A stretch of DNA of 64,000 nt from Planctomycetota bacterium (GTDB taxonomy: Bacteria; Planctomycetota; UBA1135; GCA-002686595). The position numbers and the translations under genes are program-made. Below the pieces are notes generated by a model, which was not told the origin of the DNA, searched no databases, and was given only the letters and a program-made list of their open reading frames with translations. Below, in pieces: positions 17,403 to 25,772 of the stretch (positions within the stretch are counted from its first letter, which is position 1; each line of letters begins with the position of its first letter). Location of the stretch: contig JADJNY010000012.1 of the NCBI GenBank assembly GCA_016714045.1, positions 1 through 64,000 on the forward strand, written 5' to 3'.

Positions 17403-18128
17403 GTGAGCCGGCTCAAGGCGATCCTCTTCGACATCGACGACACGCTGTTCTCGACCACCGAGTTCGCGCGCAAGGCGCGGACGAACGCGGTGCGCGCGAT
17501 GATCACCGCGGGGCTCGACCTCTCGGAGGACGTCGTCATCAAGGAGCTCGACGAGGTGCTCGCGGAGTTCTCCTCGAACTACGAGCACCACTTCGACAAG
17601 CTCCTCCAGCGCTTGCGCCCGCGCTGCCTCGAGCGCGTGAACCCCGCGCTGATCGTCGCCGCGGGCGTCGCGGCCTACCACGACACGAAGTTCCGCGAGC
17701 TCGCGCCCTTCGACGACGTCTACCCGCTTTTCAGCGACCTGCGCCGCATCGGGATGCGCCTCGGCATCATCACGCACGGCTTGACGGTGAAGCAGGCGGA
17801 GAAGCTCGTGCGCCTCGGCCTCGTCCCCTACCTCGACCCGAAGGCCGTGTTCATCAGCGACCAGATCGGGATCAGCAAGCCGAACCCGAAGCTCTACCTG
17901 ACCGCGGTGCGCGACATGGGGCTCGAGCCGGACGAGGTCATGTACGTCGGCGACTCGCCCGAGCACGACATCGTCCCGCCGCGCTCGATCGGGATGATCA
18001 CGGTGTGGGCGAAGCGCGCGTCGAAGCACACGCTCGAGAAGAGCGGCGCGCAGCCGCACCACGTGATCGCGAACTTCGACGAGCTACGCCGGATCCTGCG
18101 CGACCAGTACGAGCTGCCGCTGCCGTGA
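17403..18128 (+). CDS. HAD-superfamily hydrolase (subfamily IA)
   Basis: 241 residues from a GTG start. It has all four HAD motifs: nucleophile FDIDDTLF (D10, D12), Thr in IITHGL, Lys in GISKPNPKLY, and the acidic pair in YVGDSPEHD. The opening FDIDDTLFSTTEFARKARTN fits the HAD-IA subfamily common in archaea and deep-branching bacteria. It is a cytoplasmic phosphatase with unknown substrate. A CACAAT hexamer ends 6 bases before the GTG with no Shine-Dalgarno, so it may be leaderless. Confidence 0.85.
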   Translation: MSRLKAILFDIDDTLFSTTEFARKARTNAVRAMITAGLDLSEDVVIKELDEVLAEFSSNYEHHFDKLLQRLRPRCLERVNPALIVAAGVAAYHDTKFRELAPFDDVYPLFSDLRRIGMRLGIITHGLTVKQAEKLVRLGLVPYLDPKAVFISDQIGISKPNPKLYLTAVRDMGLEPDEVMYVGDSPEHDIVPPRSIGMITVWAKRASKHTLEKSGAQPHHVIANFDELRRILRDQYELPLP

Positions 18129-18134
18129 CGCGCG

Positions 18135-18150
18135 GGAGAGCGCGCTCTCC
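18135..18150. terminator. Palindromic hairpin between convergent genes
   Basis: GGAGAG-CGCG-CTCTCC is a perfect 16-base palindrome in the 27-base gap between the ends of the HAD gene and the nucleotidyltransferase gene. Its position suits a bidirectional terminator. There is no T-run. Confidence 0.4.
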
Positions 18151-18155
18151 GGACT

Positions 18156-18689
18156 TCAACCTTCGTTCGCGAGGGCCCGCTCGATCCGCACGGCGGTCTC
18201 ACGGCGGAGCCCGGCGTCGAGTTCCGTGCCCGCCAAACGCTCGCGCGTGATCGCCGGGTCGGCGAGTCGGTGGGCGAACACGCAGCGAGCGAACTCCAGG
18301 TCCTTGGACCGGCCGGCGACGAGCTTGGAGACGAGCAGGTCGTGGACCTCCAGGCACCACGCCGTCGCGCCCCGCAGCGCCCCGCCGCGCACGGGTACGA
18401 GGCGCTCGTCCCAGCCGCGCGGTAGCACGGCCGTGGACGGACTGACGCCCTGGGCGTAGTACCCGAACGTCTGGTCGAACGGGGATCCCTCGCCGATGCT
18501 CCCATCGATCAAGTCAGCGCGCTCGGGGTGGCGGCGTGGATAGAGGTCCGCCTCGCGCGACACGCACAGCTCCGGGGGCGCCTCCGGGAACTGGCCGAGG
18601 ATCGCCTGGCTTCCGATGACGACGATCTCGTCGTCGTCGGCGATGCGCGCCGCCGCGCCGACGACGTGCTCGAGCTGATGACGGTTCAC
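18156..18689 (-). CDS. DUF6036-type nucleotidyltransferase
   Basis: 177 residues. The GTG start at 18689 is chosen because GTGA overlaps the stop of the upstream gene and the conserved family N-terminus (NRHQLEHVVGAAARIADDD) begins there. The nucleotidyltransferase-like core shows VVIGSQAILGQFPEAP, READLYPRRHPE and GYYAQGVSPSTAVLP, and then CLEVHDLLVSKLVAGRSKDL. Members of this family are often coded behind a small partner and have been likened to toxin-antitoxin modules; a toxin role here is inference. It is intact, unlike the related module at 41133-41898. Confidence 0.75.
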   Translation of the reverse strand: MNRHQLEHVVGAAARIADDDEIVVIGSQAILGQFPEAPPELCVSREADLYPRRHPERADLIDGSIGEGSPFDQTFGYYAQGVSPSTAVLPRGWDERLVPVRGGALRGATAWCLEVHDLLVSKLVAGRSKDLEFARCVFAHRLADPAITRERLAGTELDAGLRRETAVRIERALANEG

Positions 18690-19012
18690 GAAGCGCGCTC
18701 GAGGCGCGCGCGCACCTCGCTCCAAATCCGCCAGCGAGTCCGCGGATCGACGATCCCCGCGAAGGGGCTCGTTTGGCGCAGAGCGGTTGCCTCCTCCGTT
18801 TCCGCGACGAGGAGCGCGAGGAGCACGGCAAGCGGACCGCCGAGGAGCGCGTTCCAGCGCTCGACGTAGTAGGGCGCGAGCTGGCCTTCGCTGGCCCAGC
18901 GCGCGATCCGCGCCCGAGCCTCCTCGACCCGCGACGGCTCCGCTGCGAGGCGCGCCGCGATCTCGCGGTGCAGCGCGCGGCTGCGTTCTTCGGCGAGGCG
19001 ATGGAGGTCCAT
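18686..19012 (-). CDS. Small partner protein of the DUF6036 nucleotidyltransferase
   Basis: 108 residues from the ATG at 19012 (MDLHRLAEERSRALH). It is helical and charged, with a Trp-rich C-terminal part (YYVERWNALLGG, RWRIWSEVRARLE). Its stop overlaps the GTG of the nucleotidyltransferase, so the two are translationally coupled. The helical first half (HREIAARLAAEPSRVEEARA) resembles the small proteins that precede this kind of nucleotidyltransferase. No motif gives a function; antitoxin is a guess from position. It diverges from the GNAT gene across 90 bases. Confidence 0.6.
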   Translation of the reverse strand: MDLHRLAEERSRALHREIAARLAAEPSRVEEARARIARWASEGQLAPYYVERWNALLGGPLAVLLALLVAETEEATALRQTSPFAGIVDPRTRWRIWSEVRARLERAS

Positions 19013-19089
19013 GCCCCCATCTTGATCGTCCAACGCACGGATCCGCAAGGTCGGCGACACTCGCGAGCTCGACGAGGAGCCCGACGCGC

Positions 19090-19095
19090 TACCCT
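19090..19095 (+). promoter_or_regulatory. Candidate -10 (TACCCT), leaderless type, of the GNAT gene
   Basis: TACCCT ends 7 bases before the ATG at 19103 and the intervening ggtccgc is not a Shine-Dalgarno. Transcription would start at or next to the A of the ATG. A weak TCGACG lies 15 bases upstream as a possible -35. Confidence 0.4.
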
Positions 19096-19102
19096 GGTCC
19101 GC

Positions 19103-19711
19103 ATGTCCCCCGGTTCGAACGAGCCCGCGCCGCTGCGCGACCCGACCGACGGACCGCCCGCGTTTCGCTCGCTGCGCACCGCGCGGCTCGAACTCGTGCC
19201 CGCGACGGTCGAGCATCTGCGCGCGGCGCTCGCGAGCCGGGCGGAGCTCGCGCGCGCGCTCGGCGTCGCCGTGCCTGACACGTGGCCGCACGACTTCCTC
19301 GACGATGCGGCCATCGTGTACACGCTCGAGCGCGTGCAGACGGGCGGCGCGGGCACGGGTTGGTGGTTCCACTTCGTCATGCGGTCGGAGGCGGGCGCGC
19401 CGCGCGCGCTGATCGGCAGCGCCGGCTACAAGGGCCCGCCCGACGCGGACGGCACGGTCGAGATCGGCTACGGCGTCGTGAGCGATGCGCGGCGCTGCGG
19501 CTACGCGACCGAGGCGGCGCTCGCGCTCGTCGAGCGCGCCTTCGAGGACCCGCGCGTGCGCCGCGTGATCGCGGAGACGCTGCCGGAGCTCGTCGGCTCG
19601 ATCGGCGTGCTCGCGGCGTGCGGGTTCCATGCCATCGACGGCGGCTCGGAGCCGGGCGTGCTCCGCTTCGAGCTGACGCGCGTCGCGCACGCGCTCCGGA
19701 GCCCGCGGTGA
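19103..19711 (+). CDS. GNAT-family N-acetyltransferase (RimJ/RimL type)
   Basis: 202 residues from the ATG at 19103. The start LRTARLELVPATVEHLRAAL is typical of RimJ/RimL-like acetyltransferases. The acetyl-CoA-binding region reads IGYGVVSDARRCGYATEAA (about 115-133), a variant of the R/Q-x-x-G-x-G/A loop, and the C-terminus ACGFHAIDG is also standard. It is cytoplasmic and its substrate is unknown. It is probably a single gene; DUF1697 follows after 145 bases. Confidence 0.85.
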   Translation: MSPGSNEPAPLRDPTDGPPAFRSLRTARLELVPATVEHLRAALASRAELARALGVAVPDTWPHDFLDDAAIVYTLERVQTGGAGTGWWFHFVMRSEAGAPRALIGSAGYKGPPDADGTVEIGYGVVSDARRCGYATEAALALVERAFEDPRVRRVIAETLPELVGSIGVLAACGFHAIDGGSEPGVLRFELTRVAHALRSPR

Positions 19712-19856
19712 GCCGCACGAGGAGCGCGCCGCGGCCGGCGCAGCGCCGCGAGGAGGACGACGCGCTCGCGCCGTCGTGCGCGTGCGCTCGCGGCGTCGCG
19801 CGCGCGCGGAGTGCGCGGACGCTTGCGAACCAGCGATTCCGGCCGAGGACCGAACG

Positions 19857-20393
19857 ATGAGGACCCACGTCGCCCTGATCCGCGGCATCAACGTCGGCAA
19901 GGCGAAGCGCGTCGCGATGGCGGACCTGCGCGCGGAGCTCGAAGCGCTCGGCTACGCCCACGTCGCGACGCTCTTGAACAGCGGCAACGTCGCGTTCACC
20001 GTGCCGAAGGGCGCGAAGGGCGACCCAGCGGAGCGCATCGCCGCGGTGCTCGAGAAGCGCCTCGGCGTCTCCGCGCGCGTGACCGTGCTCGCGACCGCGG
20101 AGCTCGACACCGCGCTCGCCGCGAACCCGCACGCGAAGGTCGCGAAGGACCCGTCCAAGCTGCTCGTCACGGTGCTCGCGAGCGCGGCCGAGGCAAAGCG
20201 CCTCGCGCCGTTCGCGAAGCAGGACTGGAAGCCCGAGGCGTTCGCCGTCGCGGGCCGCTGCGCGTACCTGTGGTGCCCGAACGGCGTGCTCGAGAGCCGC
20301 GCGTGGAAGGCCGTGGAGCGCGAGCTCGCCGACGGCGCGACGTCGCGCAACTGGGCGACGATGACGAAGCTCCTGGCGCTCGCGCGCGGCTAG
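19857..20393 (+). CDS. DUF1697 family protein
   Basis: 178 residues from the ATG at 19857, which directly precedes the family's conserved N-terminus THVALIRGINVGKAKRV. Also conserved are MADLRAELEALGY, LLNSGNVAF and the C-terminal RNWATMTKLLAL. The length matches the family (about 170-180). The biochemical function is unknown for the family. The longer upstream frame contains only Arg/Ala-rich unconserved codons. Confidence 0.85.
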   Translation: MRTHVALIRGINVGKAKRVAMADLRAELEALGYAHVATLLNSGNVAFTVPKGAKGDPAERIAAVLEKRLGVSARVTVLATAELDTALAANPHAKVAKDPSKLLVTVLASAAEAKRLAPFAKQDWKPEAFAVAGRCAYLWCPNGVLESRAWKAVERELADGATSRNWATMTKLLALARG

Positions 20394-20508
20394 CCAGCCT
20401 CGCGTCCGCCCCCGACTCCCTCCGCGCCCGCCCGGCCTCCCGCGCACGACGGCCCGGCGGGTCGCGCGGACGGCGCGCTCCCACTAGACTCCTCGGAGGA
20501 GGACCTCC

Positions 20509-20937
20509 ATGTCGACGCTCGCGCACGCCCCTTCGCCCGCTTCGCGCACCGCGTTCCGTTGGAACGCGAGCGCCTGGTTCGGAACCCAGGTCGGTTCGAC
20601 GCTGTGGATGCTCCCGCTCGCGCTGCTGCTCTTCCCGCGCGATGCCGCGGTCGCGGGAGCGGTCCTCGCGGGCTTCCTCCTGCTGAACGGTTGGGGCCTC
20701 GTCCTGTGGCGCGCGCGCGAGCACCGCACCGCGCACGCCGGCTTCCAGCTCTTCCTGGCCGCGGCCGCGGTCTCGTTCGCGCTCGTCGTGTTCCTCGTGA
20801 ACGCGCGCGGCCTCTCGACGGCGCCGAACGGCGGCGAGCTCACGTCGACGTGGGTGCCTTGGTGGGTGCTCGCGGTCGCGCCGGCGATGATGCTCGTCTT
20901 CTACGCTCGTGAGCGCGCGGCCCGCCGCGCGAGTTGA
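20509..20937 (+). CDS. Four-helix integral membrane protein
   Basis: 142 residues with four predicted membrane helices: about 28-44 (TLWMLPLALLLF), 47-66 (AVAGAVLAGFLLLNGWGLVL), 79-98 (FQLFLAAAAVSFALVVFLV) and 117-135 (WVPWWVLAVAPAMMLVFY). A strong Shine-Dalgarno (ggaggagg) precedes the ATG and a TAGACT hexamer (20485-20490) lies 18 bases upstream as a -10. No family was recognised. It is convergent with the peptide transporter operon that ends at 20959. Confidence 0.65.
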   Translation: MSTLAHAPSPASRTAFRWNASAWFGTQVGSTLWMLPLALLLFPRDAAVAGAVLAGFLLLNGWGLVLWRAREHRTAHAGFQLFLAAAAVSFALVVFLVNARGLSTAPNGGELTSTWVPWWVLAVAPAMMLVFYARERAARRAS

Positions 20938-20958
20938 CCTCGTTCCACGCGCGGACGC

Positions 20959-21978
20959 TCAACGCTCCGAAGCCAACCCGCGTCCACCTTCGGCGACGAC
21001 GGGACACGCGACCCGGACCGCGCCGTCCGAGTGCGGCACAGGGACGAGCGCGGGGAGCCGCACACGGCACGAGTCGACCACTCGCGGACAGCGCGGATGG
21101 AACGCGCAGCCCGCGGGCAGCGACGCCGCGGACGGCGGATCACCGCCGAGCGGCGCGCGTTCACGCTCCGGTGCGCTCCACGCCGTCGCGGCGGCGACGA
21201 GCGCCTGCGTGTACGGGTGTCGCGGCGCCGCGAGCACGGCCACAGCAGGCCCTTCCTCGACCACGCGGCCGGCGTAGAGCACGAGGACACGCTCGGCGAG
21301 CCGACGCGCGAGCGCGAGGTCGTGCACGACGACGAGCAGCGCGAAGCCCTGCTCCCGGCGCAGCTCCTCCAAGAGCTGCACGAGCTCCAGCGCGCGCACC
21401 GCGTCGAGCGCCGAGAACGCCTCGTCGAGGAGCACGAGGCGCGGCTCCGTGCACAGCGCGCGTGCGAGCGCGATGCGCTGGCGTTCGCCGCCCGAGAACG
21501 CGTGCGGACGGCGGTCGAGCGCCGCGTGCGGGAGCCCCACGCGCTCGACCATGCGTGCGACGCGCCGCTCGAGCTCCGCGCCGCGCGCGAGGCCGTGCAC
21601 GTGCAGCGCCTCCCCCACGATCGCGCGCACGGTCTGCCGCGGATCGAGGCTCGCGAACGGATCCTGGAACACGACGCCGAGCTCGCGGCGCATCGGCGCG
21701 AGCTCGCGCTCCTTCGCGCGGACGAGGTCGAGCTCGCGCCCGTCGCGCGCGGACCACGCGAGCGTCCCCGCTTCGGGGCGGTGGAGCCGCGCGAGCGTGC
21801 GGGCGAGCGTCGTCTTGCCGGAGCCCGACTCGCCGACGAGCGCGACGCACTCACCCTCCACGAGCTCGAGGTCGACGCCGCGGAGCGCGTGCGCGACGCG
21901 GCGCGGCGCGAAGGGCGCGCGCGGGAGAGCGAAGCGCTTCTCCAGCCCGCGCGCGACGAGCAGCGGACGCGCGCTCAT
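20959..21978 (-). CDS. Peptide/nickel ABC transporter ATPase, OppF/DppF-like
   Basis: 339 residues. Walker A is GESGSGKTT (about 49-57), the Q-loop is VVFQDPFASLDPRQ, the signature is FSGGERQR, Walker B is LVLLDEAFSALD, and the C-terminal oligopeptide-transporter domain has GCAFHPRCPRVVDSC. Walker B ends DEA rather than the usual DEP. It powers import of peptides or similar solutes with the permeases and binding protein coded upstream. The ATG at 21978 overlaps the frameshift-corrected stop of the preceding ATPase (ATGA). It is the last gene of the minus-strand operon. Confidence 0.88.
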   Translation of the reverse strand: MSARPLLVARGLEKRFALPRAPFAPRRVAHALRGVDLELVEGECVALVGESGSGKTTLARTLARLHRPEAGTLAWSARDGRELDLVRAKERELAPMRRELGVVFQDPFASLDPRQTVRAIVGEALHVHGLARGAELERRVARMVERVGLPHAALDRRPHAFSGGERQRIALARALCTEPRLVLLDEAFSALDAVRALELVQLLEELRREQGFALLVVVHDLALARRLAERVLVLYAGRVVEEGPAVAVLAAPRHPYTQALVAAATAWSAPERERAPLGGDPPSAASLPAGCAFHPRCPRVVDSCRVRLPALVPVPHSDGAVRVACPVVAEGGRGLASER

Positions 21979-23065
21979 GGGCTCACCTCGCTCGCGAAGA
22001 AGCACGCGGAGCGGCGCGCGGCGGGATCCGCGGTGTCGGTCGAGTCCGGCGCCGCCGGCACGCCCTCGCGGCGCTCGGCAGCGACCGCCCGCGCAGCGTT
22101 CGGCGCGATCGCCCGCGCGGCGTCTCGCGCGATCTCGACGAGCGGCGGCACGGCCTCCGTGCACCGCGCGCGCGCGAGCCGGCACCGCGGGCGAACGCGC
22201 AGCCTCCGACGGCGCTGCGCGGGCTCGCCGCGTGCGGCGGAGCGCCCGCGCCGGGCGTTTCGAGCGCGCGCCGCGCGGCGACGAGCTCCTCCACGTACGG
22301 ATGCGCCGGGCGCGCGAACACCGCGCGCGCAGGCCCCGTCTCGACGACGCGGCCGCGATGGAGCACGGCGACGCGCTCGCAACGCTCGCGCGCGAGCGCC
22401 AGGTCGTGCGTGACGACGAGCAGCGCCGTGCCGCGCGTCGCGCGCTCCGCCTCGAGGAGGTCGAGCACGTCGGCCGCGAGCGTCGGGTCGAGGGCGCTCG
22501 TCGGCTCGTCCGCGAGCAGGAGCGCCGGCCCGTGCGCGATCGCCGACGCGACGAGCGCGCGCTGGCGCATCCCGCCCGACAGCTCGTGCGCGACGGCGCG
22601 CGCGGCGGCCGCGGGATCGGGCAGGCGGCAGCGCGCGAGGAGCTCGATCGCGCGCTCGCGCGCCGCGCCGCGCGAGCACGCGCCGTGCGCGACGAGCGTC
22701 TCGGCCACCTGCGTCCCGATCGGCACGACGGGATCGAACGCCGCGAGCGCGTCCTGGAACACGACCCCGATCGCGCGTCCGCGCGCGCAGCGCAGCGTCG
22801 TCTCCGACGCGCCGACGAGCTCCTCACCGCGGAAGCGGATCGAACCCGCGTCGACGCGCGCGCCGCGCGGAAGGAGGCCGACGAGCGCCGCGAGCAGCGT
22901 CGACTTGCCCGCGCCCGACTCGCCGACGACGGCGAGCGTTCCGCCCGCCTCGAGGTCGAGGTCGACGCCCGCCAGCACCGCGGAGCGCGCTCCGCCGCCG
23001 CCCGTCCGCGCGGGCGCGTAGGAGACGCCGAGCCCGCGTACGACGAGGAGCGGCGCCGCGCTCAC
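21975..23065 (-). CDS. Peptide/nickel ABC transporter ATPase, OppD/DppD-like, apparent frameshift near 22191
   Basis: GTG start at 23065 overlaps the permease stop (GTGA). Walker A is GESGAGKST, the signature ELSGGMRQR, Walker B ALLLADEPTSALD, then HPYVEELVAA. The family's C-terminal cysteine motif breaks off after GGCAF. In the next frame it resumes as PRCRLARARCTEAVPPLVE and ends at 21975, exactly overlapping the next gene's ATG. Restoring one base in ttcgcccgcgg near 22191 rebuilds GCAFAPRC. So either this is a real 1-base deletion affecting only the C-terminal domain, or a sequencing error. Uncorrected, the frame runs on in Arg-rich sequence to 21983. Confidence 0.8.
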
Positions 23066-24708
23066 GGTCGCACCTCCGCGCGCGGGTCGAGCACGTCGCG
23101 CAGGCCCTCGCCGACGACGTTCGCCGCGAGCGACGTCGCGAACACGCACGCGGCCGGGAAGACGAGCATCCACCAGCCCGAGAGGCTCTTCGACTCGGCC
23201 GCGAGCGCGCCCCACGACGGCACGGGCACCTGCACGCCGAGGCCGAGGAACGAGAGCGCCGACTCGGTCAGGATCGCGGAGCCGACGCCGAACGACAGCG
23301 CGACGAGCGCCGGCGCGGCCGCGTTCGGGAGGACGTGCACGAAGAGCACGCGCGCGGCGGAGAAGCCCTGCGCGCGCGCGGCGAGCACGAACTCGGCGTC
23401 GGCGAGCTCCAGCGCCTTCGCGCGCACGAGCCGCGCGACGCCGGTCCAGCCCACGGCGCCGATGACCAGCGCGACGGACGCCGCGGGCGGCACGACGTCC
23501 GGGTCCGCAACGGCCGCGAACGCGAGCACGAGGAAGAAGGCCGGGAAGCACACGACCACTTCGAGCACCCGCGACAGGACGAGGTCGACCGTGCCGCGCA
23601 ACGCTCCCGCGGCGAGGCCGACCAGCGTGCCGATCGCCGCGAGGAGGAGCGCCGCGCCGAACCCGACGGCGAGGCTCGCGCGCGCGCCGTGCAGGACGCG
23701 CGCGAGGACGTCGCGCCCGCTGCCGTCGGTGCCGAGCACGTGGCGCCACGGCGAGTTGCGCGCGGGTTCGCCCGGCCGCACGTCGACGGGCGTCGGCGGC
23801 GGGAGGAGCTCGCCCGGGCGCGCGTGCGAGGCCGCGCGCCCGCCGCGCACATAGCGCCCCTCCTCGTCGATCTCGGACGACGCGAGCCACGTCGGCGGCC
23901 GCCACGCCTCGCTCGTGTTCGTCTCGGCGAAGCCCATCGCGATCGGCGCGAAGACGACGCGCTCGACGCGCACGATGGGTGCTGCGAGGCGGTCCTTCCA
24001 TGCGCGCGGGTCGAGCCGCGCGTCGGCGGGCCGGAGCGCGCTCCACGCGAGCGCGAGCACGACGGGAACCGCGAGCGACGCGCTCCATGCGGCGCGTCCG
24101 GGATCGCGGCCGCGCACCGCGCGCGCGAGCTGGACGCCGAGCAGGATCCACGCGGCGAGGAGGCCGACCGAGGCGCCGTCGAGCTCCGCGACGAGGGGCC
24201 AACGCCCGCGCGCGACGAGCCGGCCGCCGCCCGCGGTGCTGCCGCCCGTCTGGAGCGCCGACTGCGCCGCGAACGCCGCCGCCGCGGGGCCGAGCTCTCC
24301 GCCGCGCGCGAGCGCGTCCTCGAGCACGCCGCGCGCGACCGCGGCGTGGCCCTCGATCGCGGCGAGCAGGACGCAGAAGCGCAGGCGGACGGCCTCGCGC
24401 TCGCGCGCGATCGCCTCGACGCGCGTCGTCGTCGAACCGGTGAGCCGCTCCGCCTGCCAGGCCGCGTCGTCGAGCGCCGCGAGCCGGTCGCACGCGCGCG
24501 CGAGCGGCACGATCGAGCGCAGCGCGCCCTCGACTTCCTCCGGATCCGACGCGCGAACGTACCACGGCCGGTCGCTCGCGACGAGCGGCGCGAGCGCGGC
24601 GAGCCCCGCGAGCAGCCACAGGACGAACGCCGCGCGCCGCGGACCGCGCCGCGCGAGGAGGCGCGCGAGGAGGCCGGCGCCCGCGGGGAGCTCGCGCCGC
24701 TCACCCAC
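23062..24708 (-). CDS. Peptide ABC transporter permease, OppC/DppC-like, with enlarged N-terminal region
   Basis: 548 residues, against about 280-320 in most OppC/DppC proteins. A first membrane helix at about 26-43 is followed by about 290 extra residues with possible helices near 180-198 and 210-230. The canonical permease half begins at HVLGTDGSGRDVLARVLHG (about 330). It has five helices, the cytoplasmic coupling loop EFVLAARAQGFSAARVLFVH, and the family's FLGLGVQVPVPSWG. It overlaps its neighbours by 8 bases (OppB-like) and 4 bases (OppD-like). The extra part may fold outside or as a separate domain; I do not recognise it. Confidence 0.85.
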   Translation of the reverse strand: MGERRELPAGAGLLARLLARRGPRRAAFVLWLLAGLAALAPLVASDRPWYVRASDPEEVEGALRSIVPLARACDRLAALDDAAWQAERLTGSTTTRVEAIAREREAVRLRFCVLLAAIEGHAAVARGVLEDALARGGELGPAAAAFAAQSALQTGGSTAGGGRLVARGRWPLVAELDGASVGLLAAWILLGVQLARAVRGRDPGRAAWSASLAVPVVLALAWSALRPADARLDPRAWKDRLAAPIVRVERVVFAPIAMGFAETNTSEAWRPPTWLASSEIDEEGRYVRGGRAASHARPGELLPPPTPVDVRPGEPARNSPWRHVLGTDGSGRDVLARVLHGARASLAVGFGAALLLAAIGTLVGLAAGALRGTVDLVLSRVLEVVVCFPAFFLVLAFAAVADPDVVPPAASVALVIGAVGWTGVARLVRAKALELADAEFVLAARAQGFSAARVLFVHVLPNAAAPALVALSFGVGSAILTESALSFLGLGVQVPVPSWGALAAESKSLSGWWMLVFPAACVFATSLAANVVGEGLRDVLDPRAEVRP

Positions 24709-25768
24709 CGCGCACCTCGGTGCGGACGCGCGGGTCGAGCCACGCCGACGCGACGTCGGCGGCGAGGATCGCGGCGAGCGTCGCGACCGCGGTCGTCGTC
24801 GTCACGCCGAGGATCACGTTCAGGTCGCGCGCGAGGAGGCCCTCGTACGCGTACGAGCCCAGGCCCGGCAGCCCGTAGAGCGTCTCGACGATCACCGAGC
24901 CGCCGAGCAGCGCGGGCAGGATCGACGCGAGGAGCGTGACGATCGGCAGGAGCGCGTTGCGCAAGACATGGCGCACGAGGACGTCCTTCTCCGCGAGCCC
25001 GCGCGCGCGCGCGGCGCGCACGAAGTCGGCGTCGAGCACCTCGAGCACCGCCGCGCGCGTCTGGCGCGCGACGTACGCGAGGCCGGGGAGACACAGCGTC
25101 GCGAGCGGAAGCACCGCGTGCGCCGCGCGGTCGAGGAGGCGCGCGCCGAACGAGAGCTCCTCCGCGTCCGGCGCGTGCGCGCCGAGCACGGGGAGGAGCC
25201 CCCAACCGGTCGCGCCAAAGAGCAGGATCAACGCGAGGCCCAGCGCGTAGCCCGGCACGGAGTGGAGCGCGAGCAGGAGCCCGCGCGCGGCACGGTCGAC
25301 GAGCCCGCCCGTCGAGAGGGCGCTCGCGACGCCGAGCGGGACGCCGACGAGGAAGAGCAGGAGCGTCGCGAGGAGCGCGAGCGGCCCCGTCACGGCGAGG
25401 CGCGCGCCGATCTCGGGCAGCACGGGCACGCCGGGCCGCTGGAACTCCGTTCCGAAATCGAGCGCGAGCACGCCGTGCCACGGATGCGCGCCGCTGCCGC
25501 CGAACGCGGAGGCGCCCTGCGGCGACAGGTCGAACGGGCCGACGAAGTGCAGGTACTGCTTCCAGAGCGGCGCGTCGAGCAGGTGCTCGGCGCGGAAGAG
25601 CTCGCGGTCGTCGCCCGACGAGCCGGCAGCGCTCGCGACGCTCTCCGCATCGCCGACGCGCGCCGCGAGGTCGCCCGGCGCCGCGTGCACGGCGAGGAAG
25701 GTGAGCAGCGTGATCCCGACCAGCGTCGGGATCATCCACAGGAGCCGGCGCAGGAGGAACGCGCCCAC
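24701..25768 (-). CDS. Peptide ABC transporter permease, OppB/DppB-like
   Basis: 355 residues. The start MGAFLLRRLLWMIPTLVGIT is the standard OppB N-terminal helix. It is followed by a periplasmic loop with PLWKQYLHFV, then five helices. The coupling loop is DFVRAARARGLAEKDVLVRH, and the C-terminal signature is VETLYGLPGLGSYAYEG. It forms the transmembrane pore with the OppC-like partner. It lies 4 bases after the binding-protein gene in the same operon. Confidence 0.9.
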   Translation of the reverse strand: MGAFLLRRLLWMIPTLVGITLLTFLAVHAAPGDLAARVGDAESVASAAGSSGDDRELFRAEHLLDAPLWKQYLHFVGPFDLSPQGASAFGGSGAHPWHGVLALDFGTEFQRPGVPVLPEIGARLAVTGPLALLATLLLFLVGVPLGVASALSTGGLVDRAARGLLLALHSVPGYALGLALILLFGATGWGLLPVLGAHAPDAEELSFGARLLDRAAHAVLPLATLCLPGLAYVARQTRAAVLEVLDADFVRAARARGLAEKDVLVRHVLRNALLPIVTLLASILPALLGGSVIVETLYGLPGLGSYAYEGLLARDLNVILGVTTTTAVATLAAILAADVASAWLDPRVRTEVRGG

Positions 25769-25772
25769 GCGT

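Noticed and set aside
18156..19012. Firm annotation as a toxin-antitoxin system
   Set aside because: The two-gene layout fits, but there is no direct evidence of toxicity for this family, so only the nucleotidyltransferase fold and coupling are claimed.
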